Notes: generated by a model from the letters alone, not told the origin. A stretch of DNA of 64,000 bases from a candidate division WOR-3 bacterium (GCA_039803545.1 JBDRYS010000003.1:1-64000); one strand, 5' to 3'; numbered from the stretch's first letter, positions 27,830 to 37,437 are shown. Numbers and translations: made by a program.

Positions 27830-28358
27830 GGGAATAACCCTCCATCAAGGCCTTCTTGTTAAGGTCATGGTATTTCTTAACCCTTCTATCAACGGCTTTG
27901 TAAAGAGATTCCAGTTTTACGATGTCAAATTTTTTAGCAAGAAACCCGAGAACGAACATATTCAAAACAAGAGGGGTACCTATCTTGTTTCTGACAATTT
28001 CGGTAAAGGGGTAAGCGATAACCTCAGGGCCATCAATGGTGGACAGATCTTTGACATTAAAGGTATCAACAATTACTGTTCCCCCTTTCTTTACAAGCTT
28101 AATAAATTTGTTATAAGCGTCCTGACTCAAAGTAACAAGGACATCGGGATGTTGAACTTTGGGGTAGGAGATCGGTTTCTTAGAAATAATCACATCCGAT
28201 CGAGAAGTGCCAAGCCTTGCCTCAGGACCGTATTCAACCGTCTGAACGATTTCTAAATTTTCCTCAATTCCCGCCGCATCGGCGAGAACCAATCCTGCAA
28301 GGATAAGACCTTGGCCACCCGAACCTGCCAAGGTTATTTCGATCTTATCTCTGTCCAT
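27822..28358 (-). CDS. korC: 2-oxoacid:ferredoxin oxidoreductase, gamma subunit
   Basis: 178 aa with the family motif AGSGGQGLILAG and QTVEYGPEARLGTSRSDVIIS. It is one subunit of an enzyme that oxidatively decarboxylates a 2-oxoacid, probably 2-oxoglutarate, to an acyl-CoA and passes electrons to ferredoxin, or runs in reverse for CO2 fixation. It overlaps the korDB gene by 25 nt. The substrate assignment to 2-oxoglutarate rather than pyruvate is inference. Confidence 0.92.
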   Translation of the reverse strand: MDRDKIEITLAGSGGQGLILAGLVLADAAGIEENLEIVQTVEYGPEARLGTSRSDVIISKKPISYPKVQHPDVLVTLSQDAYNKFIKLVKKGGTVIVDTFNVKDLSTIDGPEVIAYPFTEIVRNKIGTPLVLNMFVLGFLAKKFDIVKLESLYKAVDRRVKKYHDLNKKALMEGYSLE

Positions 28359-29344
28359 TTTCCCCTCAAAATCGTTAAATAACTTTTGTTCTTATTTTCT
28401 GCAATAACCCCTATAGGTATAAAGGCACCTTCCTTCGGCTCCGTTCCAACCATATAGGTTATTTTTTTGTACCAATCTAAGGTTTTAAAGGGGTCGGCTT
28501 CCAGGTTCAGCCTACCGTAATAGGTTGGGCAAGGGCTTAAAACCTCAACCAGTGCAAAACCCTCGACCTGCATAGCCTTCTCTAAGAGCTTCTCAAGGAG
28601 AGGTATATGATAAACGGTAGCACGGGCGACAAAATTGGCACCGGCTGCCTTTGCTACTTCGCATCCATCAAAGGAGGGTTCCATATTTCCGTACGGAGTT
28701 GTTGTGGTATAGGCATTGAGCGGGGTAGTTGGAGAGGCCTGTCCACCCGTCATACCGTAGTTGTAGTTATTAACCACAATAGCGAGTAGATCCACGTTGC
28801 GCTTTGCAGCGTGAAGGAAGTGATTACCTCCAATCGCATAGGCGTCACCGTCACCCATTACCACGATTACTTTAAGGTCTGGTTTAGCAAGCTTTAGACC
28901 TGTGGCAAAGGCAAGGGCTCTTCCGTGTGTTGTGTGTAGGGTATTGAAATCTGCATATCCAGGCATCCTACCAGTACATCCAATCCCGGAGATCATTGAA
29001 ACTCTGTCTTTATCAAGGCCAAGCTTGTTAACCACTTTCAAGAGTGCCTGAAATACCATACCTATACCGCAGCCAGGACACCAGACCGAAGGCATATGGT
29101 CTAATCTCAAATAATTACTCATTGGATGGGTGTCACTCTTCACACCTCTGTCTGTAACCCAGATGGCAAAATCAGGACAGTGATTCTCGCACTGTTTGCA
29201 GTTTATGCAGGCATCTTCATTGACGACTACGGGGAATCCCGCGGAATCAAAGTCAAGAACCTCTTTGGGGCATATATTTACACATATGCCACACCGCTTA
29301 CAGTAACTCTTGTTTATATGAACGGAATACAATTTTTTCTCCAT
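28334..29344 (-). CDS. korB: 2-oxoacid:ferredoxin oxidoreductase, fused ferredoxin-beta subunit
   Basis: 336 aa. Residues 1-60 carry two 4Fe-4S motifs (CKRCGICVNICPKE and CINCKQCENHCP). The rest is the thiamine-diphosphate-binding beta subunit (WCPGCGIG, GIGCTGRMPGY, TTHGRALAFATG, VMGDGDAYAIGG). The start at 29344 (MEKKLYS) is chosen over an in-frame ATG at 29386, because the -10 box lies between them. No alpha subunit is encoded in this operon, and the next gene is divergent. Confidence 0.93.
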   Translation of the reverse strand: MEKKLYSVHINKSYCKRCGICVNICPKEVLDFDSAGFPVVVNEDACINCKQCENHCPDFAIWVTDRGVKSDTHPMSNYLRLDHMPSVWCPGCGIGMVFQALLKVVNKLGLDKDRVSMISGIGCTGRMPGYADFNTLHTTHGRALAFATGLKLAKPDLKVIVVMGDGDAYAIGGNHFLHAAKRNVDLLAIVVNNYNYGMTGGQASPTTPLNAYTTTTPYGNMEPSFDGCEVAKAAGANFVARATVYHIPLLEKLLEKAMQVEGFALVEVLSPCPTYYGRLNLEADPFKTLDWYKKITYMVGTEPKEGAFIPIGVIAENKNKSYLTILRGKWTEIRSK

Positions 29345-29357
29345 AAGGTTGTAAATA

Positions 29358-29408
29358 AGGATAAAACCGCCCTTATGGCTTGTCAAGGAATGATGCTGGA
29401 TTTATAAT
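29358..29408. promoter_or_regulatory. Divergent promoters sharing one palindromic -35
   Basis: The heptamer TTGTCAA (29380-29386) reads TTGTCA on the plus strand and TTGACA on the minus strand. Plus: 17 bp then TATAAT (29403-29408), and ATG 6 nt later (moxR, leaderless). Minus: 17 bp then TATCCT (29358-29363), and ATG 13 nt later (korDB). The two promoters probably cannot be occupied at once. Confidence 0.75.
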
Positions 29409-29414
29409 TTTACC

Positions 29415-30383
29415 ATGAATGAAAATAGGGTTACGGAATTGAGTAAAGATTTGCTCCAGCGGATTCTTAACGAATTTTCAAAGAGAATAGTTGGGCAAAA
29501 GGATGTTATTGAACAAATTCTCATCGCTCTTTTCTCTCAGGGCCATGTGATTGTATTAGGACTACCAGGCCTTGCAAAGACCTTGATCGTCAAAACCCTG
29601 GCCGAGCTTCTTGATATTCAATTCTCGAGAATCCAATTTACCCCAGACCTGATGCCATCCGATATAACGGGAAGCGAAATCCTTGAAGAAGATCCCGTTA
29701 CAGGCAAAAAATATTTCAAATTCGTTAAAGGTCCTGTTTTTGCCAACATCATTTTAGCCGATGAAATCAACAGAACACCCCCTAAAACCCAGTCCGCACT
29801 CCTTGAAGCAATGCAAGAACTCAAAATCACGGTTTCAGGGAAAACCTACTTTCTTGAGAAGCCCTTTTTTGTTGTTGCAACACAAAACCCAATTGAGCAG
29901 GAGGGTACCTATCCGCTTCCCGAAGCATTGCTCGATAGGTTCATGATGGAGGTCAGGATTAATTATCCATCAAGGAAAGAAGAAATCGAGATTGTTAAAG
30001 AAACCACAGGGCCTGAGGATATAACAATTAACAAAGTTTTGTCCCGTGAAGAGATATTAGAAATTCAGAAGCTTATAAGAGAAATTCCAGCTCCAGACCA
30101 CGTGGTAGAGTATGCAGTGGACCTCGTTAGGAAGACCAGGCCCTTAGAAAAAGATGCCCCGGAGGTAGTAAAGGAATATGTTCTTTATGGGGCAAGTCCC
30201 CGTGCCTCCCAATCGTTAATACTCGGAAGTAAAGCAAGGGCCTTTTTGAGAGGCACAATCATACCCACCACCCAGGATGTAAAAAGTCTGGCACTACCGG
30301 TCTTGAGGCACAGGATAATCCGTTCCTTTAAAGCAGAAGTCGACAACGTGAATGTTGAGGATATTATAAACTCGCTATTATGA
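29415..30383 (+). CDS. MoxR-type AAA+ ATPase
   Basis: 322 aa. Walker A-like GLPGLAKT near residue 48, Walker [16 protein letters not shown], sensor [19 protein letters not shown] and arginine finger DRF. MoxR ATPases act as chaperones in activating metalloenzymes or cell-envelope complexes. The usual DUF58/VWA partners are not adjacent; instead dgt follows with an ATGA overlap. Translation is predicted to be leaderless. Confidence 0.93.
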   Translation: MNENRVTELSKDLLQRILNEFSKRIVGQKDVIEQILIALFSQGHVIVLGLPGLAKTLIVKTLAELLDIQFSRIQFTPDLMPSDITGSEILEEDPVTGKKYFKFVKGPVFANIILADEINRTPPKTQSALLEAMQELKITVSGKTYFLEKPFFVVATQNPIEQEGTYPLPEALLDRFMMEVRINYPSRKEEIEIVKETTGPEDITINKVLSREEILEIQKLIREIPAPDHVVEYAVDLVRKTRPLEKDAPEVVKEYVLYGASPRASQSLILGSKARAFLRGTIIPTTQDVKSLALPVLRHRIIRSFKAEVDNVNVEDIINSLL

Positions 30384-31423
30384 CAATCAGGGAAAAATTA
30401 GAGGAAAGAGAGTATCAGATTCTTCATCCTAAGGCTAAAAAATCAAGGGAAAGTAAGAGGGCAAAAAAGGAGGAGCCCTGTCCCATAAGGACTGAATTCC
30501 AAAGGGACAGGGACAGGATAATTCATTCAAAGGCCTTCCGCCGATTAAAACACAAGACCCAGGTATTTATACAACCTGAGGGGGACCATTTTAGAACACG
30601 CCTCACCCATACCCTCGAAGTCTCCCAGATTGCAAGGACCATAGCAAGAGCACTCTTTTTAAACGAAGACCTCACAGAAGCCATCAGCTTAGGTCACGAT
30701 CTTGGCCATACCCCCTTTGGCCATCAGGGGGAGTATGCCTTAAACGAGTTAATGAAGGAATTTGGGGGATTCAGACACCCCGAGCAGGGGGTAAGGGTCG
30801 TCGAAATTCTTGAAAAAGAAGGTAGGGGACTAAATCTTACAGAAGAGGTAAAAGAAGGCATTGCAAAACACTCCAAAGGATTCGGGAAAATCATAAGCAC
30901 AAAAGCATTTTCTTCTACGCTGGAAGGTCAGATAGTAAGGGTTTCCGACATAATTTCCTATGTAAACCACGACCTTGATGATGCAATAAGGGCAAAAATC
31001 TTAAGAAGTGAAGAAATTCCAAAGGAGTTCATTGAGTATTTTGGTGATACAAGTTCAAAGAGAATCAGCTTTATGGTGCAAGATGTGATAGCTTCGACAA
31101 TCAAGAACAACTACGAATTCATATCCATGTCCCAAGAGACCGAAAATATGCTGGAAAAATTGAGAGATTTCCTTAAAAACAGGGTCTATTTCTCGCCCCT
31201 CGTCTTATTAGAGTCTGATAAGGCAAAACATGTCATAGAATTTCTCTTTAACTATTTCGTGAAGCATTACAAAGAAATTCCCTTTTACGAAAGCGTCAAG
31301 AAAGTAATTAAAGATTACCCACCCCAGAGGGCGGCTTGCGATTACATTTCAGGGATGACAGACCGATTTGCTCTCCTTGTTTTTGAAGAAAAATTCATTC
31401 CCAAAGCCTGGAGTATGTTTTAG
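30380..31423 (+). CDS. dgt: dGTP triphosphohydrolase-like HD protein
   Basis: 347 aa. HD-domain metal ligands appear in [15 protein letters not shown] and [15 protein letters not shown], with the N-terminal [24 protein letters not shown] typical of the family. It hydrolyses dGTP (possibly other dNTPs) to nucleoside and triphosphate. It starts within the moxR stop codon (ATGA). Confidence 0.93.
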   Translation: MTIREKLEEREYQILHPKAKKSRESKRAKKEEPCPIRTEFQRDRDRIIHSKAFRRLKHKTQVFIQPEGDHFRTRLTHTLEVSQIARTIARALFLNEDLTEAISLGHDLGHTPFGHQGEYALNELMKEFGGFRHPEQGVRVVEILEKEGRGLNLTEEVKEGIAKHSKGFGKIISTKAFSSTLEGQIVRVSDIISYVNHDLDDAIRAKILRSEEIPKEFIEYFGDTSSKRISFMVQDVIASTIKNNYEFISMSQETENMLEKLRDFLKNRVYFSPLVLLESDKAKHVIEFLFNYFVKHYKEIPFYESVKKVIKDYPPQRAACDYISGMTDRFALLVFEEKFIPKAWSMF

Positions 31424-31443
31424 AACCTATCTGAACTCTCAAA

Positions 31444-32319
31444 ATGAGGATCTCAAAAGAAGAATTAAAGAGACGTGTGGTAAAGGCCTATTCAATCCTT
31501 AAAAGCTGTACCCTCTGCCCCAGAAAATGTAGGGTAAACAGGCTAAAAAATGAAATGGGCCTTTGCAGGACAGGAAATAAAGCCATTGTTTCCTCTTTCG
31601 GCTTACATTTTGGTGAAGAAAGGGTTTTAGTGGGAGGCAGAGGCTCAGGCACTATCTTCTTTGCTGGTTGTTCTCTTCGGTGCGTTTTCTGTCAAAACTA
31701 TACAATAAGTCAATATGTTGAAGGAACGCCAATTTCTAATTTAAATTTGGCAAAAATCTTCCTCCTCCTTCAACGGCAAGGGGCAATAAATATTAACCTG
31801 GTTACACCTTCCCATGTGGTACCTATGATCCTCGAAGCCCTCTACTTAGTCTACGACGATATCAAAATACCAATCCTTTACAACTCCAGTGGATATGATT
31901 CCGTTGAAACACTCAAGCTTCTTGACGGGGTTATAGATATCTACATGCCGGATTTCAAGTACGGCGATAATGAAAAGGCCTTCAGATACTCAGGGGTTAA
32001 AGACTACTTCGATGTTGCAAAGGAGGCCATAAAAGAGATGCAGAGGCAAGTCGGAGACTTAGTTATCGAAAAAGGTATTGCGAAAAGAGGCCTGCTTATC
32101 CGCCATTTAGTACTACCCCAAGGGCTTGCTGATTCTAAAAAGGTCCTTGACACAATAAAAAACGAGATCTCAAGTAATGCGTACGTGAACGTGATGGACC
32201 AATATTATCCAACTTTCAGAGCCTATGAGTTCCCTGAACTCTCCCGGAGACTAACCTCCAATGAATACGATGAAGTGAGAAATTACGCGATTTCCCTTGG
32301 ATTAAGGCTCGCCGAATAA
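31444..32319 (+). CDS. PflA-like radical SAM protein
   Basis: 291 aa. N-terminal cysteines CTLCPRKCRVNR...GLCRTG, then the radical SAM motif C-x3-C-x2-C in FFAGCSLRCVFCQNYTIS. This is the COG1313/PflX-type group related to pyruvate formate-lyase activating enzymes, whose substrates are mostly unknown. No glycyl-radical enzyme lies nearby. No Shine-Dalgarno is seen before the ATG. Confidence 0.88.
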   Translation: MRISKEELKRRVVKAYSILKSCTLCPRKCRVNRLKNEMGLCRTGNKAIVSSFGLHFGEERVLVGGRGSGTIFFAGCSLRCVFCQNYTISQYVEGTPISNLNLAKIFLLLQRQGAININLVTPSHVVPMILEALYLVYDDIKIPILYNSSGYDSVETLKLLDGVIDIYMPDFKYGDNEKAFRYSGVKDYFDVAKEAIKEMQRQVGDLVIEKGIAKRGLLIRHLVLPQGLADSKKVLDTIKNEISSNAYVNVMDQYYPTFRAYEFPELSRRLTSNEYDEVRNYAISLGLRLAE

Positions 32320-32403
32320 TACCTATAAATTTAAGCCTTTTTAACGGCGCAAGAATTGATTATCTCAAAGACCATCGTTATAATTATAATCAGGGAGGTT
32401 ACG

Positions 32404-32583
32404 ATGAAGAAGTTTGTCGCCTTCATAGTGGGAATCGGAATTGGGGCTGTCCTGGTTAGCCTTTTATCTCCAGCACCGGGAAAAGAAATCAGGAAGAAGA
32501 TAAAAGTAACCCTGAAAAAGCCGGACGTGCGCGAAAAGATAGCAAAGATCAAGGATATTTACTCAAAATTTCAGGTAGACTGA
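32404..32583 (+). CDS. YtxH-like small membrane protein
   Basis: 59 aa with one membrane helix (FVAFIVGIGIGAVLVSLL), then SPAPGKEIRKKI and a basic helix, the layout of YtxH-domain proteins. Start at 32404 with GGGAGG 5 nt upstream. An upstream TATAAT near 32380 suggests its own promoter. Function unknown. Confidence 0.8.
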   Translation: MKKFVAFIVGIGIGAVLVSLLSPAPGKEIRKKIKVTLKKPDVREKIAKIKDIYSKFQVD

Positions 32584-32586
32584 TTT

Positions 32587-33423
32587 ATGCTCTTCAAGAA
32601 GAAGAAAGAGTTAGAAGCCTCAAAAAAAGAGATCCCCGAAGGTCTTTTTGTTAAATGCGAAAATTGTGGGGAAATGCTTTACAAAGCCGTTCTAGAGAAG
32701 AACTTCCTCGTATGTCCTAAATGTGGCTACCATTTCCGTGCGAATGTCGAGGTTTACAAAAAACTCCTTCTCGATGGTGAGGAATTTGAAGAACTTATTG
32801 CATCTCACCTTGAAAGCGATGACCCTCTAAACTTTCCTGAATACAAAAATAAACTGGAACAAGCGAAGAAAAATACGGGCCTTAAAGAAGCAGCCATCGC
32901 CGGAATAGGGAAATTGGATGGCAAAAAGGTGGTTCTCTTCCTGACAGATTTCAGATTTCTTGGTGGCAGCATGGGGTCTGTTTACGGTGAAATATTTTAC
33001 AGGGCCTGCGAAGTTGCTAAAGAAAAGAAAATTCCTTTAATCTCGGTTACCTCCTCTGGAGGCGGGGCAAGGATGCATGAGGGCATCTTTTCCCTGATGC
33101 AAATGGTAAAGACCACCCTCGGTGTTGAACTTTTGAATGAAGCCAAAATTCCATTTATTTCCGTTGTCTGCGACCCCACCATGGGGGGAGTTATGGCTTC
33201 CTTTGCCTCCCTCGGCGACCTTAACTTAGCAGAACCGGGAGCCCTGCTGGGATTTGCTGGTCCCCGGGTTATTGAACAGACCATCAAACAAACCCTTCCG
33301 CCTGGCTTTCAAAGGAGCGAATTTCTTCTACAAAAGGGCTTTCTTGATATGGTCGTTCCAAGAAAGGAATTAAAAGAAACACTTTCGAAAATATTGTCCT
33401 ATTTGGGGGTTCAAAATGGCTGA
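32587..33423 (+). CDS. accD: Acetyl-CoA carboxylase carboxyltransferase, beta subunit
   Basis: 278 aa. It transfers the carboxyl group from biotin to acetyl-CoA, the first step of fatty-acid synthesis. The zinc ribbon CENCG/CPKCG lies at about 25-48. Crotonase-fold motifs SSGGGARMHEGIFSLMQM and CDPTMGGVMASFASLGD are intact, as is GPRVIEQTI. The alpha subunit is not in the window. Confidence 0.97.
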   Translation: MLFKKKKELEASKKEIPEGLFVKCENCGEMLYKAVLEKNFLVCPKCGYHFRANVEVYKKLLLDGEEFEELIASHLESDDPLNFPEYKNKLEQAKKNTGLKEAAIAGIGKLDGKKVVLFLTDFRFLGGSMGSVYGEIFYRACEVAKEKKIPLISVTSSGGGARMHEGIFSLMQMVKTTLGVELLNEAKIPFISVVCDPTMGGVMASFASLGDLNLAEPGALLGFAGPRVIEQTIKQTLPPGFQRSEFLLQKGFLDMVVPRKELKETLSKILSYLGVQNG

Positions 33424-34498
33424 AGTTAGGCTCATAAATGTGACCAAAATTTATCCCCGTGGTAATGCAGGGGTCAAAAACGTTACCTTTGATGTTGCAG
33501 ATGGTGAGTTTTGCGTGATCCTTGGACCCTCGGGGTGTGGTAAAACTACAACCCTAAGGCTGATTGCGGGGCTTGAGTATCCTACCAGTGGAGAAATCTA
33601 CATTGGGAATAGATTGGTAAATAACGTGGAACCTAAGGACAGAGAAATTGCCATGGTTTTCCAGAACTATGCCCTTTATCCCCACATGACAGTGTATGAA
33701 AACATGGCCTTCGGCTTGAAAATGAGAAAAGTTCCAAAGGAGGAGATTCACAAAAGGATAATGGAAGCCGCCGAACTACTCGATATAAAAAACCTTCTCG
33801 ATCGGAAGCCCCGAGAACTCTCCGGTGGACAGAGGCAAAGGGTTGCCGTCGGAAGGGTAATTGTAAGGCATCCGAAAGTATTCCTCTTTGATGAACCCCT
33901 TTCAAACCTCGATGCCAAGATGAGAGTAAGGATGAGAGCTGAACTAAAGAGAATCCACGAGCAACTCAAAACAACCACCATATACGTAACCCATGATCAG
34001 GTTGAGGCTATGACCTTGGGGCAAAAGATTGTTTTGATGAAAGATGGAGAGATCCAGCAAATTGGCGATCCCATGACTCTTTACGAATATCCAGTGAACA
34101 GGTTTGTTGCAGGGTTTATCGGCTCACCTCCTATGAACTTCATTGAGGGAGAACTAATTGAGGAAAACGGGAAACTCGCCTTTGTTTCCCCCGTAGGGAA
34201 ATACATAATTCCTGAAGAGGTCGCAAAGAAAGTGAGGGGAAAAGCAACCAGGAAGGCGATACTCGGAGTAAGGCCCGAGGATGTAATTTTAAACCAGGGA
34301 GATTTTTCGGCCCAGGTCGAGTTTTACGAGCTTCTGGGTAATGAAACTATCGTCTATCTTAAATGTGGAGAACAAGCCATAACATCAAGAGTTCCTTCAT
34401 CCTACATAGTAAGAACTGGAGAATTTGTAAAATTTACCTTTTCGGGGAAAATACACCTCTTTGATAAAGAGACGGAGGAAAGTTTATTAAAATCTTAA
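33416..34498 (+). CDS. Sugar ABC transporter ATPase (MalK/UgpC type)
   Basis: 360 aa. Walker A GPSGCGKTTTLR, Q-loop QNYALYPHMTVYENM, signature LSGGQRQRVAVGR and Walker B FLFDEPLSNLD, with a C-terminal TOBE regulatory domain (AILGVRPEDV). It probably energises several sugar importers, because no permease or binding protein is adjacent. It starts 8 nt inside accD, preceded by GGGGGTT. Confidence 0.92.
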   Translation: MAEVRLINVTKIYPRGNAGVKNVTFDVADGEFCVILGPSGCGKTTTLRLIAGLEYPTSGEIYIGNRLVNNVEPKDREIAMVFQNYALYPHMTVYENMAFGLKMRKVPKEEIHKRIMEAAELLDIKNLLDRKPRELSGGQRQRVAVGRVIVRHPKVFLFDEPLSNLDAKMRVRMRAELKRIHEQLKTTTIYVTHDQVEAMTLGQKIVLMKDGEIQQIGDPMTLYEYPVNRFVAGFIGSPPMNFIEGELIEENGKLAFVSPVGKYIIPEEVAKKVRGKATRKAILGVRPEDVILNQGDFSAQVEFYELLGNETIVYLKCGEQAITSRVPSSYIVRTGEFVKFTFSGKIHLFDKETEESLLKS

Positions 34499-35661
34499 GC
34501 TTCTTAAAACGTTTTTTTGACAAGATTCAAGAGGACGAGCTGTTTACCAAGGCTTCTTCGCTTTCTTATATGACCATCTTTGCATCGGTGCCTGCTATTT
34601 CCCTTGTCTTTTTCCTATTCGCAAGATTTTCAGTTTTCTCTGATCTCTATCAAAAGTTTAAAAATTTTCTTTTCACCTATTTTATACCCCAAAGCGGTGT
34701 GGGGTTTGAGAAAAAATTGGACCAGTTACTCCAGAATATAGGTTCCCTCGAGATTTTCGGTGTTCTTGCGTTAATTATAACTACAATTCTTGTAGTTGAT
34801 TCCATAGAGGGAAACATAAACAGGATATGGGGAATCAAGAAAAAGAGACCTCTCCTTGTAAAAATGGCTTCCTATTGGGCCTTTATAAGCCTCGTTCCCG
34901 TTTTAATCGCCCTTTCCCTTTATATCTCAACTCGATTTGCCTCCTTCGGATTTCTAAAAATTCTCGGCGAATCCATTGTATTCCGATCCATACAGTATAT
35001 TTTGTTACCCTTTTTTATCACTGTTCTTGCCTTTTGGATCATCTATTTCTTTTTGCCAAATGCAGAAGTAAACCCTCTCGCTGCTCTTGGCGGGGCTGTC
35101 TTTGGAGCCCTGTTTTGGGAAGTTTCAAAGTGGGGTTTTGACGCTTACATCGTCTACTTTTCTACCATCCCAAAATTCTACGGAACTCTCGGAAACATCT
35201 TAATTTTCATATTCTGGATCTATCTATCATGGCTATTTCTCCTTCTTGGTGCCGAAGTGGCCGTATTTTTGGAGGGTGACCCGGGTGCCAAAATCACCCC
35301 CTCGCTTTTACTCACAGTCATGCTACTAACCTACAAAAAGTTTGACAAAGGCGACCCTATTACTTTGAAGGACATAATAAATCACCTCAAGATAAACCGC
35401 GCAAAGACGACGTTTGTATTTAGAACCCTTGAGGCCCATAACCTTGTTGTAGAGATAAAAAAAGGCCACTTTGTTCCAGTAAAACATCCTGAAAAAGTGT
35501 TAATAAAAGACCTTATTAAAACCCTCGGCGTCATAAATTTTGAAACGAATGGCCTCCTGAAAACAGACATCAAAGCTCTTGAATTTATTGAGCAAAAGGT
35601 TGAATCAGGTATAGAAAACCTTACAGTAGAGGAGGTTCTGCCATTAGTACAGGAATTATAA
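34486..35661 (+). CDS. YihY/BrkB-family membrane protein, probable AUU start
   Basis: About 391 aa with six membrane helices and a C-terminal helix-turn-helix-like region (about 285-370). The first ATG in frame is 34570, but that would cut the conserved N-terminal segment FLKRFFDKIQEDELFTKASS before LSYMTIFASVPA. No ATG, GTG or TTG exists further up. GGAGG at 34474-34478 sits 7 nt before ATT at 34486, which opens the frame to the missing segment. I therefore place the start there. It overlaps the ABC ATPase by 13 nt. Family function is unclear. Confidence 0.75.
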   Translation: MKILSFLKRFFDKIQEDELFTKASSLSYMTIFASVPAISLVFFLFARFSVFSDLYQKFKNFLFTYFIPQSGVGFEKKLDQLLQNIGSLEIFGVLALIITTILVVDSIEGNINRIWGIKKKRPLLVKMASYWAFISLVPVLIALSLYISTRFASFGFLKILGESIVFRSIQYILLPFFITVLAFWIIYFFLPNAEVNPLAALGGAVFGALFWEVSKWGFDAYIVYFSTIPKFYGTLGNILIFIFWIYLSWLFLLLGAEVAVFLEGDPGAKITPSLLLTVMLLTYKKFDKGDPITLKDIINHLKINRAKTTFVFRTLEAHNLVVEIKKGHFVPVKHPEKVLIKDLIKTLGVINFETNGLLKTDIKALEFIEQKVESGIENLTVEEVLPLVQEL

Positions 35662-36329
35662 TCGCTTTAAATACAGCCTCGATGGAAGAGGCATTAAAAT
35701 GGGTGGATAATATAGGCAATGAACACGACTTTTACAAAGTAGGGCTCCCCCTTTACCTCCGGTACGGAAAGAACATTATCGAAGAACTTAAAAAACGAAA
35801 TAAGAGGATTTTCCTCGATCTAAAACTCCATGACATACCGTCGGTCGTAGCCCAGAGTCTCGAACCCTTTGAAAGAGGAGAGGTTGAGATTATCACCGTT
35901 CATATCTCTGGTGGTTCTGAAATGCTAAGAAGGGCATTAGAACAAGCCCACAAAAGAGGGATTGCCCTGGCGGGTGTTTCTGTTTTAACCAGCCTTTCAA
36001 GGCTTGAGATACAAAGGCTTTTTGCTTACCCCTGCGAAATAGAAAGAATTGTTGAGAGTATGCTAAACGTTGCCGCTGAATGTGGAGTCGACTATGCCGT
36101 TCTATCAGGCATAGAAGTTTCGAAGATAGGATCAAAGTTTAAAGGAAAAATTGGTTTTATTGTACCTGGCATCAGGATGGAAGGAGAAGAGGCAGACGAT
36201 CAGTCAAGAGTAATAACCCCTCAAGAGGCAAAAAGGCTGGGCATCAACTATATCGTGGTTGGAAGACCCATTACCCACAGTCCGGACCCTGTTAATGCGC
36301 TGAGAAAATACAAAGAAGCTTTGCTTTAA
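35643..36329 (+). CDS. pyrF: Orotidine 5'-phosphate decarboxylase, probable AUU start
   Basis: 228 aa. Last step of UMP synthesis. The active-site block FLDLKLHDIPSVV is present, as are the late GIRMEG and IVVGRPIT phosphate-binding motifs. The first ATG (35682) would remove the conserved first beta-strand. Upstream in frame the DNA encodes ISTGIIIALNTASMEEAL, matching the family's IIVALDVPS start. No ATG, GTG or TTG lies there, but GGAGG (35631-35635) is 7 nt before ATT at 35643. It overlaps the BrkB gene by 19 nt. Confidence 0.85.
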   Translation: MSTGIIIALNTASMEEALKWVDNIGNEHDFYKVGLPLYLRYGKNIIEELKKRNKRIFLDLKLHDIPSVVAQSLEPFERGEVEIITVHISGGSEMLRRALEQAHKRGIALAGVSVLTSLSRLEIQRLFAYPCEIERIVESMLNVAAECGVDYAVLSGIEVSKIGSKFKGKIGFIVPGIRMEGEEADDQSRVITPQEAKRLGINYIVVGRPITHSPDPVNALRKYKEALL

Positions 36330-36330
36330 G

Positions 36331-37437
36331 ATGTTCTGGATTCTGAGCCTCATATCATACTTCCTGCCCCTTTCCACTGAATATCTATTGAAAACACACC
36401 TTATAAACCCACTTAAAGACAGAATTTACATTCAAGGAATCCCCGTCACACCCGATAAGTACCTGCGCTTTTGGAATTTCACAGAAATCAAGGAAGATAA
36501 CGGAAAAATTTTCTTCTCCTTCATTGAAGACTCTCTGAAATCTCCCGAGGTGCTTCTCTACTCTATCAGAGGTGAAGGCTCTTCTGAAATCGGAGGATTT
36601 CTTAAGACACCCATTGGGAGAATTGAAAACCAATCAGCGCTTCTTTATTCCAACGCCAAGAAAGATGATTCCACAAGGTCAATGTTTTTGTTTGGTTTTA
36701 AACATAAAGGCAATGTAAACTTTGATCTCTCCTACGGCCAAATAGAAGGGGAAAGGGGTTATGCAATTTCTTGCTTTTTTAAAAATTTCTTCGCCACATA
36801 TGCACACGGTGACTTCAACGAAGCAAGTGCAGGCTTCAATACGGGAAAACTTTCAGCATATTACAAGTTGGATGGAAAAATTCACAGTGCCATATTCTGT
36901 TACAGCGGTCTTTACTTTGGCTTAAGCTACCTTGACAAACTTTTCCCTCGCTTTGGCATCGAAAAAACCTTTACTTTTGGAACATTGCAAGTTGATTATG
37001 GCGCTAACAACTTCTACAACAAATTGGAAAATCGGCTTTACGGAAAATTAAAACTGGAGAAAAGGGATTATTTTGCAGGTATTGAAGGTAAAATTGGAAA
37101 AGAGGGAGTCTTTTTCTTAGAGAACAGCGAGCTCAAGGGCAAGCCTTATATAGCAGGAGTTTTTGGTGGCCTTCAAAAAGAAAAACTTCAATTTGCTTTT
37201 TACTACCTTTTATCAGGACCAACCAAATTTATACTCCGTGTATCTCCCCATGTTGATTTCAAAAAGGGGGAGGTTGCATTAGAGCCCAGAGCCATAATCT
37301 CCTATGATTATCGTCATGAGAAAACCTCTGGGGTTTTAGAGGTTTCTCTATTTCTTTTTAAGGCTGTGGAAGCAAGATTCTCTTATGATTTTTCAAAGGG
37401 CCCCTATTTTGGAATAGGCGTTAATCTTTTTGATTAA
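36331..37437 (+). CDS. Hypothetical outer-membrane beta-barrel protein
   Basis: 368 aa with a hydrophobic N-terminus like a signal peptide (FWILSLISYFLP). The whole rest consists of alternating hydrophobic and aromatic strands with tight turns (FGLSYLDKLFPRFGIEKTFTF), ending in GIGVNLFD. It begins one nucleotide after the pyrF stop and is probably co-transcribed. No family recognised. Its end overlaps convergent mtnA by 17 nt. Confidence 0.7.
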   Translation: MFWILSLISYFLPLSTEYLLKTHLINPLKDRIYIQGIPVTPDKYLRFWNFTEIKEDNGKIFFSFIEDSLKSPEVLLYSIRGEGSSEIGGFLKTPIGRIENQSALLYSNAKKDDSTRSMFLFGFKHKGNVNFDLSYGQIEGERGYAISCFFKNFFATYAHGDFNEASAGFNTGKLSAYYKLDGKIHSAIFCYSGLYFGLSYLDKLFPRFGIEKTFTFGTLQVDYGANNFYNKLENRLYGKLKLEKRDYFAGIEGKIGKEGVFFLENSELKGKPYIAGVFGGLQKEKLQFAFYYLLSGPTKFILRVSPHVDFKKGEVALEPRAIISYDYRHEKTSGVLEVSLFLFKAVEARFSYDFSKGPYFGIGVNLFD

